DNA from: an uncultured Holophagaceae bacterium
GTDB lineage: Bacteria; Acidobacteriota; Holophagae; Holophagales; Holophagaceae
Direction: 5' to 3'
Length of the DNA stretch: 15,910 nucleotides
Assembly (NCBI GenBank): GCA_903919165.1
Contig: CAIXHJ010000023.1
Coordinates: 1 to 15,910 of the forward strand
Shown: positions 7,443 to 15,041 of the stretch, piece by piece
Layout of the letters: the number at the start of each line of letters is the position of its first letter
Position numbering within the stretch: position 1 is the stretch's first letter
Translations under genes and position numbers: made by a program
The notes under the pieces: model-generated
What the model was told of the DNA's origin: nothing
Database searches by the model: none
The model's input: only the letters and a program-made list of their open reading frames with translations

Positions 7443-9080
7443 CTACTCCTCGTCCGGAGCGAGCCCCTCCACCTTCTTCATCTTGATGACATCGCCGTGG
7501 TCCTTGACAATGCAGCGCAGCCATTCTTCAGGGGCATTGGGATGGGTGACCTCGCCCTTCTCATTGCGCACGTTGCCGTCGAGGTACTTCCAAATGAGAA
7601 ACTCGCCCAGCTTCTTCCAGCGGGTCATGAGCTGCCCGGTATTCTTGGCGGCGTACTGAGTGAGGTAGTCCTTGGCCATAGCCGGATTCTGCTTGTAGAG
7701 GTCGAGGGCGGTGCGGTCGATTTCGGCCTGGTCCGCGAGGAAGCGGCCCTCGAATTCACGCTGCACCTTCTGCACGTCCAGGATCATGTCGATCCAGCGG
7801 GTGTAGGTGTAGTTCGACACGAAGTTGAAGGTCCAGAAGGCACTGTCCCAGTTGAACTCGTTGAAGTTTCCCGTGCCGACGGCAAAGGCCTTGGGGGCTT
7901 CCCTGACGCCGCAGGAGATGGGCACGTAGACCGTCAGGTAGGTGTCGTCCACGCCGAACCAGAGCACGCCTCCGACGACGTCCGGCAACCAGGAGCGGCT
8001 CTGGCTCACGAAGGAGAAGCCGGTCTGCTGGGTGCTGATGGCGCGCTCGTGCAGGTACTCCTGGCCGTCCACCTTGAAGTTCATGGGCCGCCACCGGTAG
8101 GGCAGCTTGTAGGGACCGGCACCCAGGTCCTTGGCCATGTCGAATTCGGTGCCCTCGAAGTGGTCGCGCACCAACTGCATGACGTTGCGCACGTCCAGCT
8201 TCTGGTCGGGCTTGATGAAGAGGGGCAATGGTTTGGCGCCCTTCACGGCCTTCACGTAATCGATCGAAAGGTTCTGGCTGGGCGCGGCCCGGCGGAAGAG
8301 GCTCCACACCCGGGACTCACAAAACCGCAGGGCGCCATAGGAGAGCGGCGCATAGGTATCTGCGAAGCTGAAATCCTTGTCTTCGCCCTTGAAATAGCCC
8401 TTCTCCCGGGCGAAGGAGATGAGGTCCTTGCTGAACAGCGCGGTGTTGGGATCGTTCCTGGGGAACTGGCGGATGCGGGCCTGGTTGGCATGGGCGCTGA
8501 TGGTACCGTCCGGCAGCTTGTAGGCCACCCAAAGGGCGCCGGTCTGGCCCTTGCCTTTGGCGATCATCTCGAGGATCCAGGCCTCGTTGGGATCACCGAT
8601 GGAGAAGCTCTCGCCCTCGGAGGCATAGCCGTAGGTCTCGGCCAGGCTCGTCATCACCTGGATGGCCTCGCGGGCGGTTCTGGCCCGCTCCAGGCCGATG
8701 TAGATGAGGCTGCCGTAGTCGACGAAGCCGCTGGGCACCTGGAGTTCCTTGCGGCCGCCATAGGTTGTTTCGCCGATCACCACCTGGAACTCGTTCATGT
8801 TGCCCACGCGGGTGTAGGTGACGGGCGCTTCAGGAATGCGCCCGAGAAGCTTGCCCGTATCCCATTCGATGATCTCGCGCATCTCGGCGGGCAGGTGGGG
8901 AGTGCCCCGCTTGAAGTCCAGCTCTCCGTAGAGCGTGTGGCTGTCGGCGGCATAGGTGATCATCGTCGAGCCGTCCTTGCTCGCGCCCTTGGTCACGAGC
9001 AAGTTGGTGCAGGCCTCCAGGGCCGTGCCTGGGGCGAGGAGGCCGCCCAGAAGGACAAGCAGAGCGGATCTGATGTTCAT
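7443..9080 (-). CDS. Exported C69 family dipeptidase (PepD-like Ntn hydrolase)
   Basis: A 545-residue C69 peptidase. Residues 1-23 form a signal peptide (MNIRSALLVLLGGLLAPGTA, then LEA), and the next residue is C24 in CTNLLVTKGASKDGS. C69 enzymes use an N-terminal cysteine nucleophile, so cleavage at A23/C24 by signal peptidase would itself create the active enzyme. Other family blocks are DGSTMITYAADSH, VTYTRVGNMNEFQVVIGETT and FSIGDPNEAWILEM. Start ATG 9080 is preferred over GTG 9095, because AAAGGA lies six bases before it and the GTG codon would overlap that site. Family members split dipeptides. The product should act outside the cytoplasm, beside the M13 enzyme encoded 49 bp upstream, feeding free amino acids or short peptides to uptake systems. 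Confidence 0.92.
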   Translation of the reverse strand: MNIRSALLVLLGGLLAPGTALEACTNLLVTKGASKDGSTMITYAADSHTLYGELDFKRGTPHLPAEMREIIEWDTGKLLGRIPEAPVTYTRVGNMNEFQVVIGETTYGGRKELQVPSGFVDYGSLIYIGLERARTAREAIQVMTSLAETYGYASEGESFSIGDPNEAWILEMIAKGKGQTGALWVAYKLPDGTISAHANQARIRQFPRNDPNTALFSKDLISFAREKGYFKGEDKDFSFADTYAPLSYGALRFCESRVWSLFRRAAPSQNLSIDYVKAVKGAKPLPLFIKPDQKLDVRNVMQLVRDHFEGTEFDMAKDLGAGPYKLPYRWRPMNFKVDGQEYLHERAISTQQTGFSFVSQSRSWLPDVVGGVLWFGVDDTYLTVYVPISCGVREAPKAFAVGTGNFNEFNWDSAFWTFNFVSNYTYTRWIDMILDVQKVQREFEGRFLADQAEIDRTALDLYKQNPAMAKDYLTQYAAKNTGQLMTRWKKLGEFLIWKYLDGNVRNEKGEVTHPNAPEEWLRCIVKDHGDVIKMKKVEGLAPDEE

Positions 9081-9100
9081 TCCATTTCCTTTCACTGACT

Positions 9101-9121
9101 CCGGAATGCGCAGCCTTCCGG
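9101..9121. repeat. Small hairpin between the M13 and C69 genes
   Basis: CCGGAA (9101-9106) and TTCCGG (9116-9121) form a 6-bp perfect stem with a 9-nt loop in the 49-bp gap between the two peptidase genes. No T run follows on the minus strand; the C69 ribosome-binding site comes about 10 bases later. It could stabilise or process the transcript, but may be chance in GC-rich DNA. Confidence 0.3.
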
Positions 9122-9129
9122 GGCGGGGA

Positions 9130-11145
9130 CTACCAGATGGCCGGGCGGGCCTGTTCGGAGCGCTTCATGGGATCGCCATCCTTGCAGCCGAAGGCCTCGA
9201 AGAATTCCGGAAGGTTCGAGAGGGGCCCGTTGACACGGAACTTGGCGGGGCTGTGGGGGTCCGTGACGGTGCGCATGCGGGTGGCCTCTTCCCGGGTGAG
9301 GGTGCGCCAGGTCTCAGCGTAGCCCAGGAAGAACCGCTGTTCGGGCGTGAAGCCCTCGATCTTCCCCACAGGCACTTTGCCCTTTTGGCTTAGCTTCCAG
9401 GCGTCCCAGGAGATCTTGAGGCCACCCAGATCGGCGATGTTCTCGCCCAGGGTGAGGTGGCCGTTCAGGTGCAGGCCGGGAAGGGGCTCGTAGGCGTCGA
9501 ACTGCTTGGCCACCAACTCGGACCGGACGTTATAGGCCTTCTCGTCCTCGGCGGTCCACCAGCTCTTGAGGTTGCCGTCGGCATCGTACTGGCGGCCCTC
9601 GTCATCGAAACCGTGAGTCATTTCATGGCCGATGGTGGCGCCGATGTTGCCGTAGTTCACCGCATCATCCGCCGAGGCGTCGAAGTAGGGCGGCTGGAGG
9701 ATGCCCGCGGGGAACACGATCTCGTTCATGGTGGGGCTGTAGTAGGCATTGTTGGTCTGGGGCGTCATGTCCCACTCGTTCCGGTCGATGGGCTTCCCCA
9801 GGTAGTCCAGACGGCGCTGGAACTCGAAACGGCGCGTCTCCAGTAGATTCAGGACATACGCCTGGCGGCGGATCTGGAGCCTGGCGTAGTCCCGCCACAC
9901 GTCGGGATAGCCGATCTTCACGCGCATGGCGGCCAGCTTCTGCTGGGCCTTGGCCTTGGTGGGGGGACTCATCCAGTCCAGGCCACCGATACGCACCTTC
10001 AGGGCTGTGCGCAGATTCTCGACCATCTCCAGCACTTTGGCCTTGCTGCTGGCGGGGAAGGCGCGCTGGACGTAGAGCTTGCCGAGGGCCTCGCCCAATC
10101 CGTGGTCCGCGGCGAACATCACGCGCTTCCAACGGGGATGCTGGGCGGTGGTGCCCTGGAGCCGGGTGCCGTAGAAGGCGAAGGTCTCCTGGTCGAAGGC
10201 CTTCGGCAGGGCGGTAGCCGCCCCGCGGAGGAGGGTCCAGCGCAGGTAGACCCGCCACTGATCCGCGGGGAGCTCCTGCATCATGCAGCCAAGCTCGGCC
10301 AGGAAGGCGGGCTGGCGAACCACATAGTGGTCCGGGGTGGGCACTCCCAGGGTTTTCAGGTAGAGCTCCACGGGGAATCCCGGCGCGGCGGACCTGAGCT
10401 GGATCGGCGTCATCGCGTGGTAGATGGCGTTGGGATCGCGCAATTCCACGCGGGTCATGCTGGCCCGGGCGAGCCGCGTCTCGAGAGCCAGGACCCGGTC
10501 GGCGTCCTTGGCGTCGAAACCCGCCAGGCCGAGCATTCTTGCCACGTGGGCCCGGTAGGCGGCGAGGAGCTCCTTCGACTTGGCATCGTCCTTCAGGTAG
10601 TAGTCCCGGTCCGGCAGGCCGAGGCCGCCCTGGCCGAGCATCATGGAATAGCGGCTGCTCTCCTTGTCGTCCTGCTCGACGCTGAAAGAGAACCCCGCAA
10701 AGGCCCCCATGCGGTGCAGGTCGGCCAAGACTGAAGCAAGGCTCGCGGCATCCTTCACGTCGCCGATGCGGGCGAGCAGGGGCCCGAGGGGACTGAGTCC
10801 GAGCTGCTCGATGCCCGCCTCGTCCGTGCCGCTGGCGTAGAAGTCGCCGACCTGCTGGGCCTCCGAACCCGGTGCGGCCTTGGCGACAGCCGCGGCTTCC
10901 ATGATCTCCCTCAGGATCTGGTGGGTCCGGGTGTCGATCTCCTGGTCCACACCGTATCCCTCATATTCCGCTGGGATGGTGGTGCGCTTGGCCCAGCCCC
11001 CGACCGCGTAGTCGAAGAAGTCCTGGCACGGTTTTACCGAGACATCCATGTTGGCCGGGCTGAAGCCCTTGTAGGCCAGCTGGGCATTCAATACCAGGGT
11101 GGCCAGCATGGGAAGGATAAGGGAGCTGGGTAGAGGAAAAGCCAA
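9130..11145 (-). CDS. Exported M13 family zinc endopeptidase (neprilysin/PepO-like)
   Basis: A 671-residue M13 peptidase, the family that cuts short oligopeptides at hydrophobic residues. The N-terminal domain starts with the family pattern MDVSVKPCQDFFDYAVGGW (33-51). The catalytic domain shows NAYYSP (466-471), the zinc site HEMTHGFDDEGRQYD with H507, E508 and H511, and the third ligand E568 in GENIADLGG. The C-terminus ends in the family's GCKDGDPM and RPAIW blocks. The first 24 residues are hydrophobic and end AQLA, a likely signal peptide, though it has no basic residue before the core. The start is TTG 11145: GAGGT lies five bases upstream, no ATG or GTG precedes it before an in-frame stop, and the next ATG (codon 13) would remove half the signal. 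Periplasmic or extracellular action is inferred. Confidence 0.94.
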   Translation of the reverse strand: MAFPLPSSLILPMLATLVLNAQLAYKGFSPANMDVSVKPCQDFFDYAVGGWAKRTTIPAEYEGYGVDQEIDTRTHQILREIMEAAAVAKAAPGSEAQQVGDFYASGTDEAGIEQLGLSPLGPLLARIGDVKDAASLASVLADLHRMGAFAGFSFSVEQDDKESSRYSMMLGQGGLGLPDRDYYLKDDAKSKELLAAYRAHVARMLGLAGFDAKDADRVLALETRLARASMTRVELRDPNAIYHAMTPIQLRSAAPGFPVELYLKTLGVPTPDHYVVRQPAFLAELGCMMQELPADQWRVYLRWTLLRGAATALPKAFDQETFAFYGTRLQGTTAQHPRWKRVMFAADHGLGEALGKLYVQRAFPASSKAKVLEMVENLRTALKVRIGGLDWMSPPTKAKAQQKLAAMRVKIGYPDVWRDYARLQIRRQAYVLNLLETRRFEFQRRLDYLGKPIDRNEWDMTPQTNNAYYSPTMNEIVFPAGILQPPYFDASADDAVNYGNIGATIGHEMTHGFDDEGRQYDADGNLKSWWTAEDEKAYNVRSELVAKQFDAYEPLPGLHLNGHLTLGENIADLGGLKISWDAWKLSQKGKVPVGKIEGFTPEQRFFLGYAETWRTLTREEATRMRTVTDPHSPAKFRVNGPLSNLPEFFEAFGCKDGDPMKRSEQARPAIW

Positions 11146-11177
11146 GATTGACCTCGTAAGATGAGGCTAAAAGCCTA

Positions 11178-11639
11178 TCAGGATGGTTTGCGCAGGGATA
11201 TGTGGATTACTTTCTCGACTTCCGCGTGGACCACGCCCGCCGCATCGAGCAGCTGGACCACGTAGGTCCGGTCCACCTTGGGTTGTTCCTGCAGCAGGCG
11301 GCGGATGTCCGCCAGTTCCTCCTCGTCCAGCCGGAAGGAGGCGTTGAGTGGGCTGCGACCGGGCTTCCGGAAGCGGATGGTGGCGGCCTTGTCCCAGACC
11401 ACGTAATCCGGCCCCAGGTTCTTCATGAGCATGATCATGAAGAAGGGGTCCACCGCCGCATACAGGCTTCCACCGAAAATCGAGCCCACGTAGTTTCGTG
11501 TGCGCCAGGACAGCGGAATGCGAATCCGCACTTCGCGCCAGTCGCTGGCGATGCAGGTGACCCGAGCCCCCGTGCCCCGGTAGCAGGGCCACACATTGAA
11601 GCTCCATCGGAAGAGGCGGGTGCGGAAGGATTCGCGCAA
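11178..11639 (-). CDS. DUF4442 hotdog-fold protein (putative thioesterase-like)
   Basis: About 153 residues matching the DUF4442 (PaaI/YiiD C-terminal-like) pattern: RRYRGTG-type start (here CYRGTGARVTCIA), DWREVRIRIPLSWRTRNYVG, the GGSLYAAVDPFFMIMLM helix typical of hotdog folds, then DKAATIRFRKPGR and VHAEVEKVIHI. Hotdog proteins of this kind are often acyl-CoA thioesterases, but the substrate of DUF4442 members is not known to me. TTG 11639 is the best start: it is five bases after the glpX stop and gives MRESFRTRLFRW, and no ATG or GTG lies in frame near the expected N-terminus. The ribosome-binding site is weak (AGCGG), so coupling to glpX translation is likely. The gene ends 32 bp before the M13 gene. 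Confidence 0.8.
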   Translation of the reverse strand: MRESFRTRLFRWSFNVWPCYRGTGARVTCIASDWREVRIRIPLSWRTRNYVGSIFGGSLYAAVDPFFMIMLMKNLGPDYVVWDKAATIRFRKPGRSPLNASFRLDEEELADIRRLLQEQPKVDRTYVVQLLDAAGVVHAEVEKVIHISLRKPS

Positions 11640-11644
11640 GGCCG

Positions 11645-12625
11645 CTAGAACCGGACTGTGACGGTCTCGCCTTCCTTGATGTGGACCGTGTCGATGAAGC
11701 GCACCTGGCGGCTGCCGTAGGTGAGGATGAGGCTGGAGGTTCGGACGCCGTGGCCAAAGTGCCTCACGCCATCGAGCAGATTGCCGGGGGTGACGCCGCA
11801 GGCGGCGAAGACGATCTCTTTTCCGGGGCACAGATCCTCGGTGAAGTAGATGCGGCCGAAGTCCACGCCCATGGCCTCGGCCTTCTCCCGGCTGGCCGTG
11901 TTGGTGTCCACTTTCAGGCGGCCCTGGATCTCGCCGTTGAGGCACTTCAGCGCGGCGGCCGAAAGCACGCCTTCGGGAGCGCCACCGGTGCCCATGACCG
12001 CGTGGATGCCGGTGCCGCTGACGGCAGCGGCGATGGCGGCACTGAGATCCCCGTCACCGATGAGCTGGATGCGGGCGCCGGCCGCACGGATGTCCGCGAT
12101 GAGCTGGATGTGGCGATCGCGGTCGAGCACGGTCACCGTGATCTCGGACACATGACGGTCCAGGGACTTCGCGATGATCTGCAAGGTCTCTTGGACGGGT
12201 GCGTCGAGGCTCACCTTGCCCTTGGCCGAGGGACCCACCACCAGCTTCTCCATGTAGAGGTCCGGTGCATGCAGCAACCCACCCTTCTCCGTGGCGGCCA
12301 GCACGGCGATGGCGTTGGGTGCGCCGGTGGCACAGAGGTTCGTTCCCTCGAGAGGATCCACCGCGATGTCCACGGCGGGATTATCGCCGTCCAGATCCAT
12401 TCCCATGCCCACCTTCTCACCGATGTAGAGCATGGGGGCCTCATCCCGCTCGCCTTCACCGATGACGATGGTGCCGTCCATGCGGACGGATTCCATGGCC
12501 GTGCGCATGGCCTCCACGGCCAGTTTGTCACTGTGCTTGCGCCTTCCATGGCCGATGGAGGTGGCGCAGGCGATGGCAGCCTGCTCAACCACCCGTAGGA
12601 ATTCGAGGGACAGGGTCTGTTCCAT
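11645..12625 (-). CDS. glpX: Class II fructose-1,6-bisphosphatase
   Basis: A 326-residue GlpX protein, which hydrolyses fructose 1,6-bisphosphate to fructose 6-phosphate and phosphate in gluconeogenesis, in the cytosol. Metal ligands known for the E. coli enzyme line up: D33 (HSDKLA), E57 ([10 protein letters not shown]), D90 and E93 (VDPLEGTN) and E218 (GGAPEGV). From D90 onward there is a constant five-residue offset relative to E. coli. Length is typical (about 320-340). Start ATG 12625 has AGGAG seven bases upstream. It follows cutA by 34 bp and precedes the DUF4442 gene by 5 bp. In an operon with peptidases and peptide transporters it would help make sugars from amino-acid carbon; that link is inference. 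Confidence 0.96.
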   Translation of the reverse strand: MEQTLSLEFLRVVEQAAIACATSIGHGRRKHSDKLAVEAMRTAMESVRMDGTIVIGEGERDEAPMLYIGEKVGMGMDLDGDNPAVDIAVDPLEGTNLCATGAPNAIAVLAATEKGGLLHAPDLYMEKLVVGPSAKGKVSLDAPVQETLQIIAKSLDRHVSEITVTVLDRDRHIQLIADIRAAGARIQLIGDGDLSAAIAAAVSGTGIHAVMGTGGAPEGVLSAAALKCLNGEIQGRLKVDTNTASREKAEAMGVDFGRIYFTEDLCPGKEIVFAACGVTPGNLLDGVRHFGHGVRTSSLILTYGSRQVRFIDTVHIKEGETVTVRF

Positions 12626-12659
12626 GGTGTGGCTCCTGGTAGGTCGTGGGTCGATCGAT

Positions 12660-12986
12660 TCAGGCCAGACGGTTCACGCTCTGGCGGATCCAGTCGAGGA
12701 ATGGTTCGGAGCCTTCTTCAACTGAAAACATGAGGATTTCAGGAACTTCGTAGGTGTGCAGATCCGTGATCACTTCGGACACCAGGGGGAAGAGCTCCCG
12801 GGTGGTCTTGATGATCAGCATGACCTCCTCGTCCAGGTGAGTCTCGCCCTTGAAGTAGTAGTAGCTCTTGATGCCGGGGAGGATGTTCACGCAGGCGGCG
12901 TAGGCCTGGTCCACCAGGGCGGCGGAGATGGTGAGGGCTGTCTCCTCGCTGCCACAAGTGGTCATGACGGTGCAGACATCGGTCAT
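12660..12986 (-). CDS. cutA: CutA1 divalent-cation tolerance family protein
   Basis: A 108-residue CutA1 protein, a small PII-like cytosolic trimer named for copper tolerance in E. coli, whose general role is unsettled. Family blocks are TTCGSEETA (9-17), [18 protein letters not shown] (31-48), [10 protein letters not shown] (52-61), HTYEVPEI (77-84) and FLDWI (96-100). Start ATG 12986 has GGGGAG eight bases upstream; the longer in-frame version from 13019 adds a non-conserved tail. It appears to be the first gene of the long minus-strand set, with a -10-like TACAAT and a hairpin just before it. No cysteine or histidine cluster beyond the family pattern is seen. Confidence 0.95.
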   Translation of the reverse strand: MTDVCTVMTTCGSEETALTISAALVDQAYAACVNILPGIKSYYYFKGETHLDEEVMLIIKTTRELFPLVSEVITDLHTYEVPEILMFSVEEGSEPFLDWIRQSVNRLA

Positions 12987-12998
12987 CGAGTGGGCTCC

Positions 12999-13013
12999 CC
13001 GCCCGGCGGGCGG
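12999..13013 (-). promoter_or_regulatory. Hairpin touching the cutA ribosome-binding site
   Basis: CCGCCC (12999-13004) pairs with GGGCGG (13008-13013) around a 3-nt loop. On the transcript the 3' arm ends in the first two G residues of the GGGGAG ribosome-binding site (13000-12995), so folding could hinder ribosome access or protect the 5' end. Confidence 0.4.
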
Positions 13014-13022
13014 AACCAAATC

Positions 13023-13028
13023 ATTGTA
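13023..13028 (-). promoter_or_regulatory. Possible -10 element for the cutA operon
   Basis: TACAAT on the minus strand, five of six bases matching TATAAT, lies 36 bp before the cutA start. Transcription would begin near 13016, just before the hairpin. No TTGACA-like -35 is found at 16-18 bp, so the call is tentative. Confidence 0.35.
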
Positions 13029-13328
13029 GCTCGGGAGATGGAACGGCGCGGGTCACGAACGCCGGGCATGTGCAGGATGGCAGGTTTGCCCCTCGTCTAA
13101 CCACGGTCTGACCAGGGGCCCCGCACCGCTGGGGGACACTGCCGAGCCGGGCACCCATCGGCTTGAGCATCTAGCGTGGGGGAAGCAGGCCGCTTCTCCG
13201 TATCTTGCTCTGACCCACCATGGACGGATTCGACCCGCGTCTGGCGCTGCCAGCCGCCGGTCTTGCTCCGGCAGCGCCCCGCGCTGTCTCCACGAGCCCA
13301 CTCGGAGGTCCGAATCCTCATCCATGCA
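13029..13328. other. Gene-free spacer between cutA and tRNA-Pro
   Basis: No credible protein is seen on either strand; the long minus-strand frame here runs through the tRNA gene and is an artefact. It holds a 9-bp perfect inverted repeat, GGCGCTGCC (13243-13251) and GGCAGCGCC (13270-13278), with an 18-nt loop. It also holds a 17-nt stretch at 13303-13319 that copies the T arm of the neighbouring tRNA in reverse orientation with one mismatch. The rest looks like ordinary intergenic DNA. Confidence 0.5.
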
Positions 13329-13368
13329 GGTATCCGCAGGGCACCCCGAGGGGGGCCCTGCGGATACC
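13329..13368 (-). terminator. Perfect 14-bp hairpin directly after tRNA-Pro
   Basis: GGTATCCGCAGGGC (13329-13342) and GCCCTGCGGATACC (13355-13368) are perfectly complementary. Inside the 12-nt loop CCCC (13344-13347) and GGGG (13351-13354) can also pair, giving a nearly continuous 18-bp stem. It starts at the base after the encoded CCA end of the tRNA. There is no T run after it on the minus strand, so it is either a non-canonical terminator or a 3' processing signal. Confidence 0.5.
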
Positions 13369-13446
<78 letters not shown>

Positions 13447-13456
13447 CGAAGGTTTG

Positions 13457-13486
13457 ACTTTACTGGAAACCCAGGGGGGCGTCCAG
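13457..13486 (-). promoter_or_regulatory. Weak promoter candidate for tRNA-Pro
   Basis: On the minus strand CTGGAC (13486-13481) and TAAAGT (13462-13457) are separated by 18 bp, and the mature tRNA begins 11 bases after the second element. Each hexamer matches consensus at about four positions. Cotranscription with the DUF721 gene, 46 bp upstream, is an alternative. Confidence 0.25.
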
Positions 13487-13491
13487 TCGGG

Positions 13492-13890
13492 CTATTCGTC
13501 GGATTCGAGTCCAAGTCGGACTCGTTCCCGATGGCGGGCTTCGAGGAGGCGCAGCGCACGACGGAGGGGATCGGGATCTTTCGTGTGTTCGGGGACCTCA
13601 GCAGGTGGATCGCAGGGTACGATCTGGAGCCCCATGAGGCTCAGGCCAAGGGCACGGTGGATGCGGTCGCGCATCTGGGGCCAGACGGCCGCGGCAGCCT
13701 CCCGGAGGGTCGCGATGCGGGAGAGTTCCCAGCAACCCATGATGAGGACGTTCCGCTCCACCCGCAGGGGACGGGTGCGGTCCGCGAGCGCCTGACCGAC
13801 GACGAACTGCCAGGCCTGGCGCAGCCTGGCCTCGGCCTGTTGGTTTGGCAGTCTGGCCCCGAGAGGGACGAGGCGCGGGGTCCGCTTCAT
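13492..13890 (-). CDS. DUF721 / DciA-like protein
   Basis: A 132-residue protein with the DUF721 pattern: a helix with QAWQFVVGQALADRTRP (about 25-41), a beta-strand segment RVERNVLIMGCWEL (43-56) and the following helix and strand to MGLQIVPCD (86-94). The last third is charged and probably flexible. The DUF721 family includes DciA, which recruits the replicative helicase in many bacteria, but many members are of unknown function, and I cannot tell which this is. ATG 13890 overlaps the stop of the CoA-transferase gene (ATGA, 13890-13887), and no strong ribosome-binding site is seen, so translation is probably coupled. The pairing with a CoA-transferase gene is not one I recognise. Confidence 0.75.
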   Translation of the reverse strand: MKRTPRLVPLGARLPNQQAEARLRQAWQFVVGQALADRTRPLRVERNVLIMGCWELSRIATLREAAAAVWPQMRDRIHRALGLSLMGLQIVPCDPPAEVPEHTKDPDPLRRALRLLEARHRERVRLGLESDE

Positions 13891-15005
13891 GGAGTCCAGC
13901 GGGGCGGAGGCAAGGGGGAACAGGCCCGTTCGCCATTGAACAGGATGGGAGTGGCGAGGGTCGGCAACATGGTGTTGGTTTCCTCCTCGAACAGAGGCTG
14001 CAGAAGGTTGTGAAGGGTACCGCCCTGGCGGAACAGCACCTCGTCCACGCTGCGAACGCGGCTGGCGGGAATGGCATTGGCTTCACAGACGGCGAGCACT
14101 TCCTCCACGGTACCAGTCCGGGTGCGGGCTTCGATGAGGGAGACGAGCTTCACGCGATCCTTCACGCGGCCCCGGTTCTTCTTCCATTCCGGGTGAACCT
14201 CCAGGTCGAGCCCCAGCCACATGGCCAGTACTTCGAACTGGCGATCGCTGCCCACGCCGATGGCCACGTCGCCATCGCTGCATCGGAAGGTCTGGTAGGG
14301 CACGATATGGGGATGGGCATTGCCCCAGCGTCTCGGGGCCTCGCCCGTCATCAGGGAGTCGGAAGCGACATTCACCAGACCCGCGAGTGCGGCTTCCATC
14401 AGCGGCACCTCGATGTGGAGGGCTTCGCCCGTCCGCTCACGATGCAGCAGCGCGGCCTGGATGCCATTGGCGCAGTAGAGTCCCGCCAGCACGTCCACAA
14501 GGGCCACGCCAACCTTCATGGGACGGCCTCCAGGCTCTCCGGTGATGGCCATCCAGCCGCTTTCGGCCTGGATGATGAAGTCGTAGCCAGCCCGGCGGGA
14601 CGCGGCGACATCCGAGGCGAAGCCTCGAACCGAAGCCAAAATGAGCTTCGGGAATTTCGCATGGAGGCGCTTCCAGCCCAGCCCGAGACGGTCGGCGGAA
14701 TCGACCTGGAGGTTCTCGACCAGGACATCAGCCTCCTTCAGCAGTTCGAAGAGGCTGGCCTTGCCCACTTCGGTGTGAAGGTCGATGGTGCGGCTGCGCT
14801 TGCCCCGGTTGACGCTCCGGAAATAGGCGCTTTCACCGGTATCGCCATCTTCGAAAGGGGGGCCCCAGCCCCGGGTGGGATCGCCCTCGGGGGGCTCCAG
14901 CTTCTGCACTTCGGCGCCGAAATCCGCCAGGAGCTGGGTGGAGAAGGGGCCAGCGAGTACACAGGAAAGGTCCACGATCCTGAAGTGGGAGAGGGGTTTG
15001 AGCAT
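13887..15005 (-). CDS. Class III CoA-transferase (CaiB/BaiF/Frc family)
   Basis: A 372-residue cytosolic enzyme that would move coenzyme A between carboxylic acids. It begins LSHFRIVDLSCVLAGPFSTQ with LADFGAEVQKLEPPEGDPTR, the family's N-terminal signature, then YFRSVNRGKRSRTIDL (61-76). The catalytic aspartate, which forms an acyl-anhydride in formyl-CoA transferase (D169), is D171 in VGVALVDVLAGLYC. It lacks the glycine-rich loop of oxalate enzymes, so the substrate is open. The C-terminus is a little short and ends in a proline-rich tail, SPLPPPRWTP. ATG 15005 has GGAG seven bases upstream. It follows the bacilliredoxin gene by 36 bp and overlaps the DUF721 gene by 4 bp. Confidence 0.92.
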   Translation of the reverse strand: MLKPLSHFRIVDLSCVLAGPFSTQLLADFGAEVQKLEPPEGDPTRGWGPPFEDGDTGESAYFRSVNRGKRSRTIDLHTEVGKASLFELLKEADVLVENLQVDSADRLGLGWKRLHAKFPKLILASVRGFASDVAASRRAGYDFIIQAESGWMAITGEPGGRPMKVGVALVDVLAGLYCANGIQAALLHRERTGEALHIEVPLMEAALAGLVNVASDSLMTGEAPRRWGNAHPHIVPYQTFRCSDGDVAIGVGSDRQFEVLAMWLGLDLEVHPEWKKNRGRVKDRVKLVSLIEARTRTGTVEEVLAVCEANAIPASRVRSVDEVLFRQGGTLHNLLQPLFEEETNTMLPTLATPILFNGERACSPLPPPRWTP

Positions 15006-15041
15006 GCGGAATCTCCACCCCTAGCCTACTTCATGTCCACA

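Noticed and set aside
7440..9098. Plus-strand frame of 552 codons that almost exactly mirrors the C69 gene
   Set aside because: The match in extent arises because stop codons on the opposite strand are avoided by codon bias. The minus frame has a signal peptide, a catalytic cysteine and a good ribosome-binding site.
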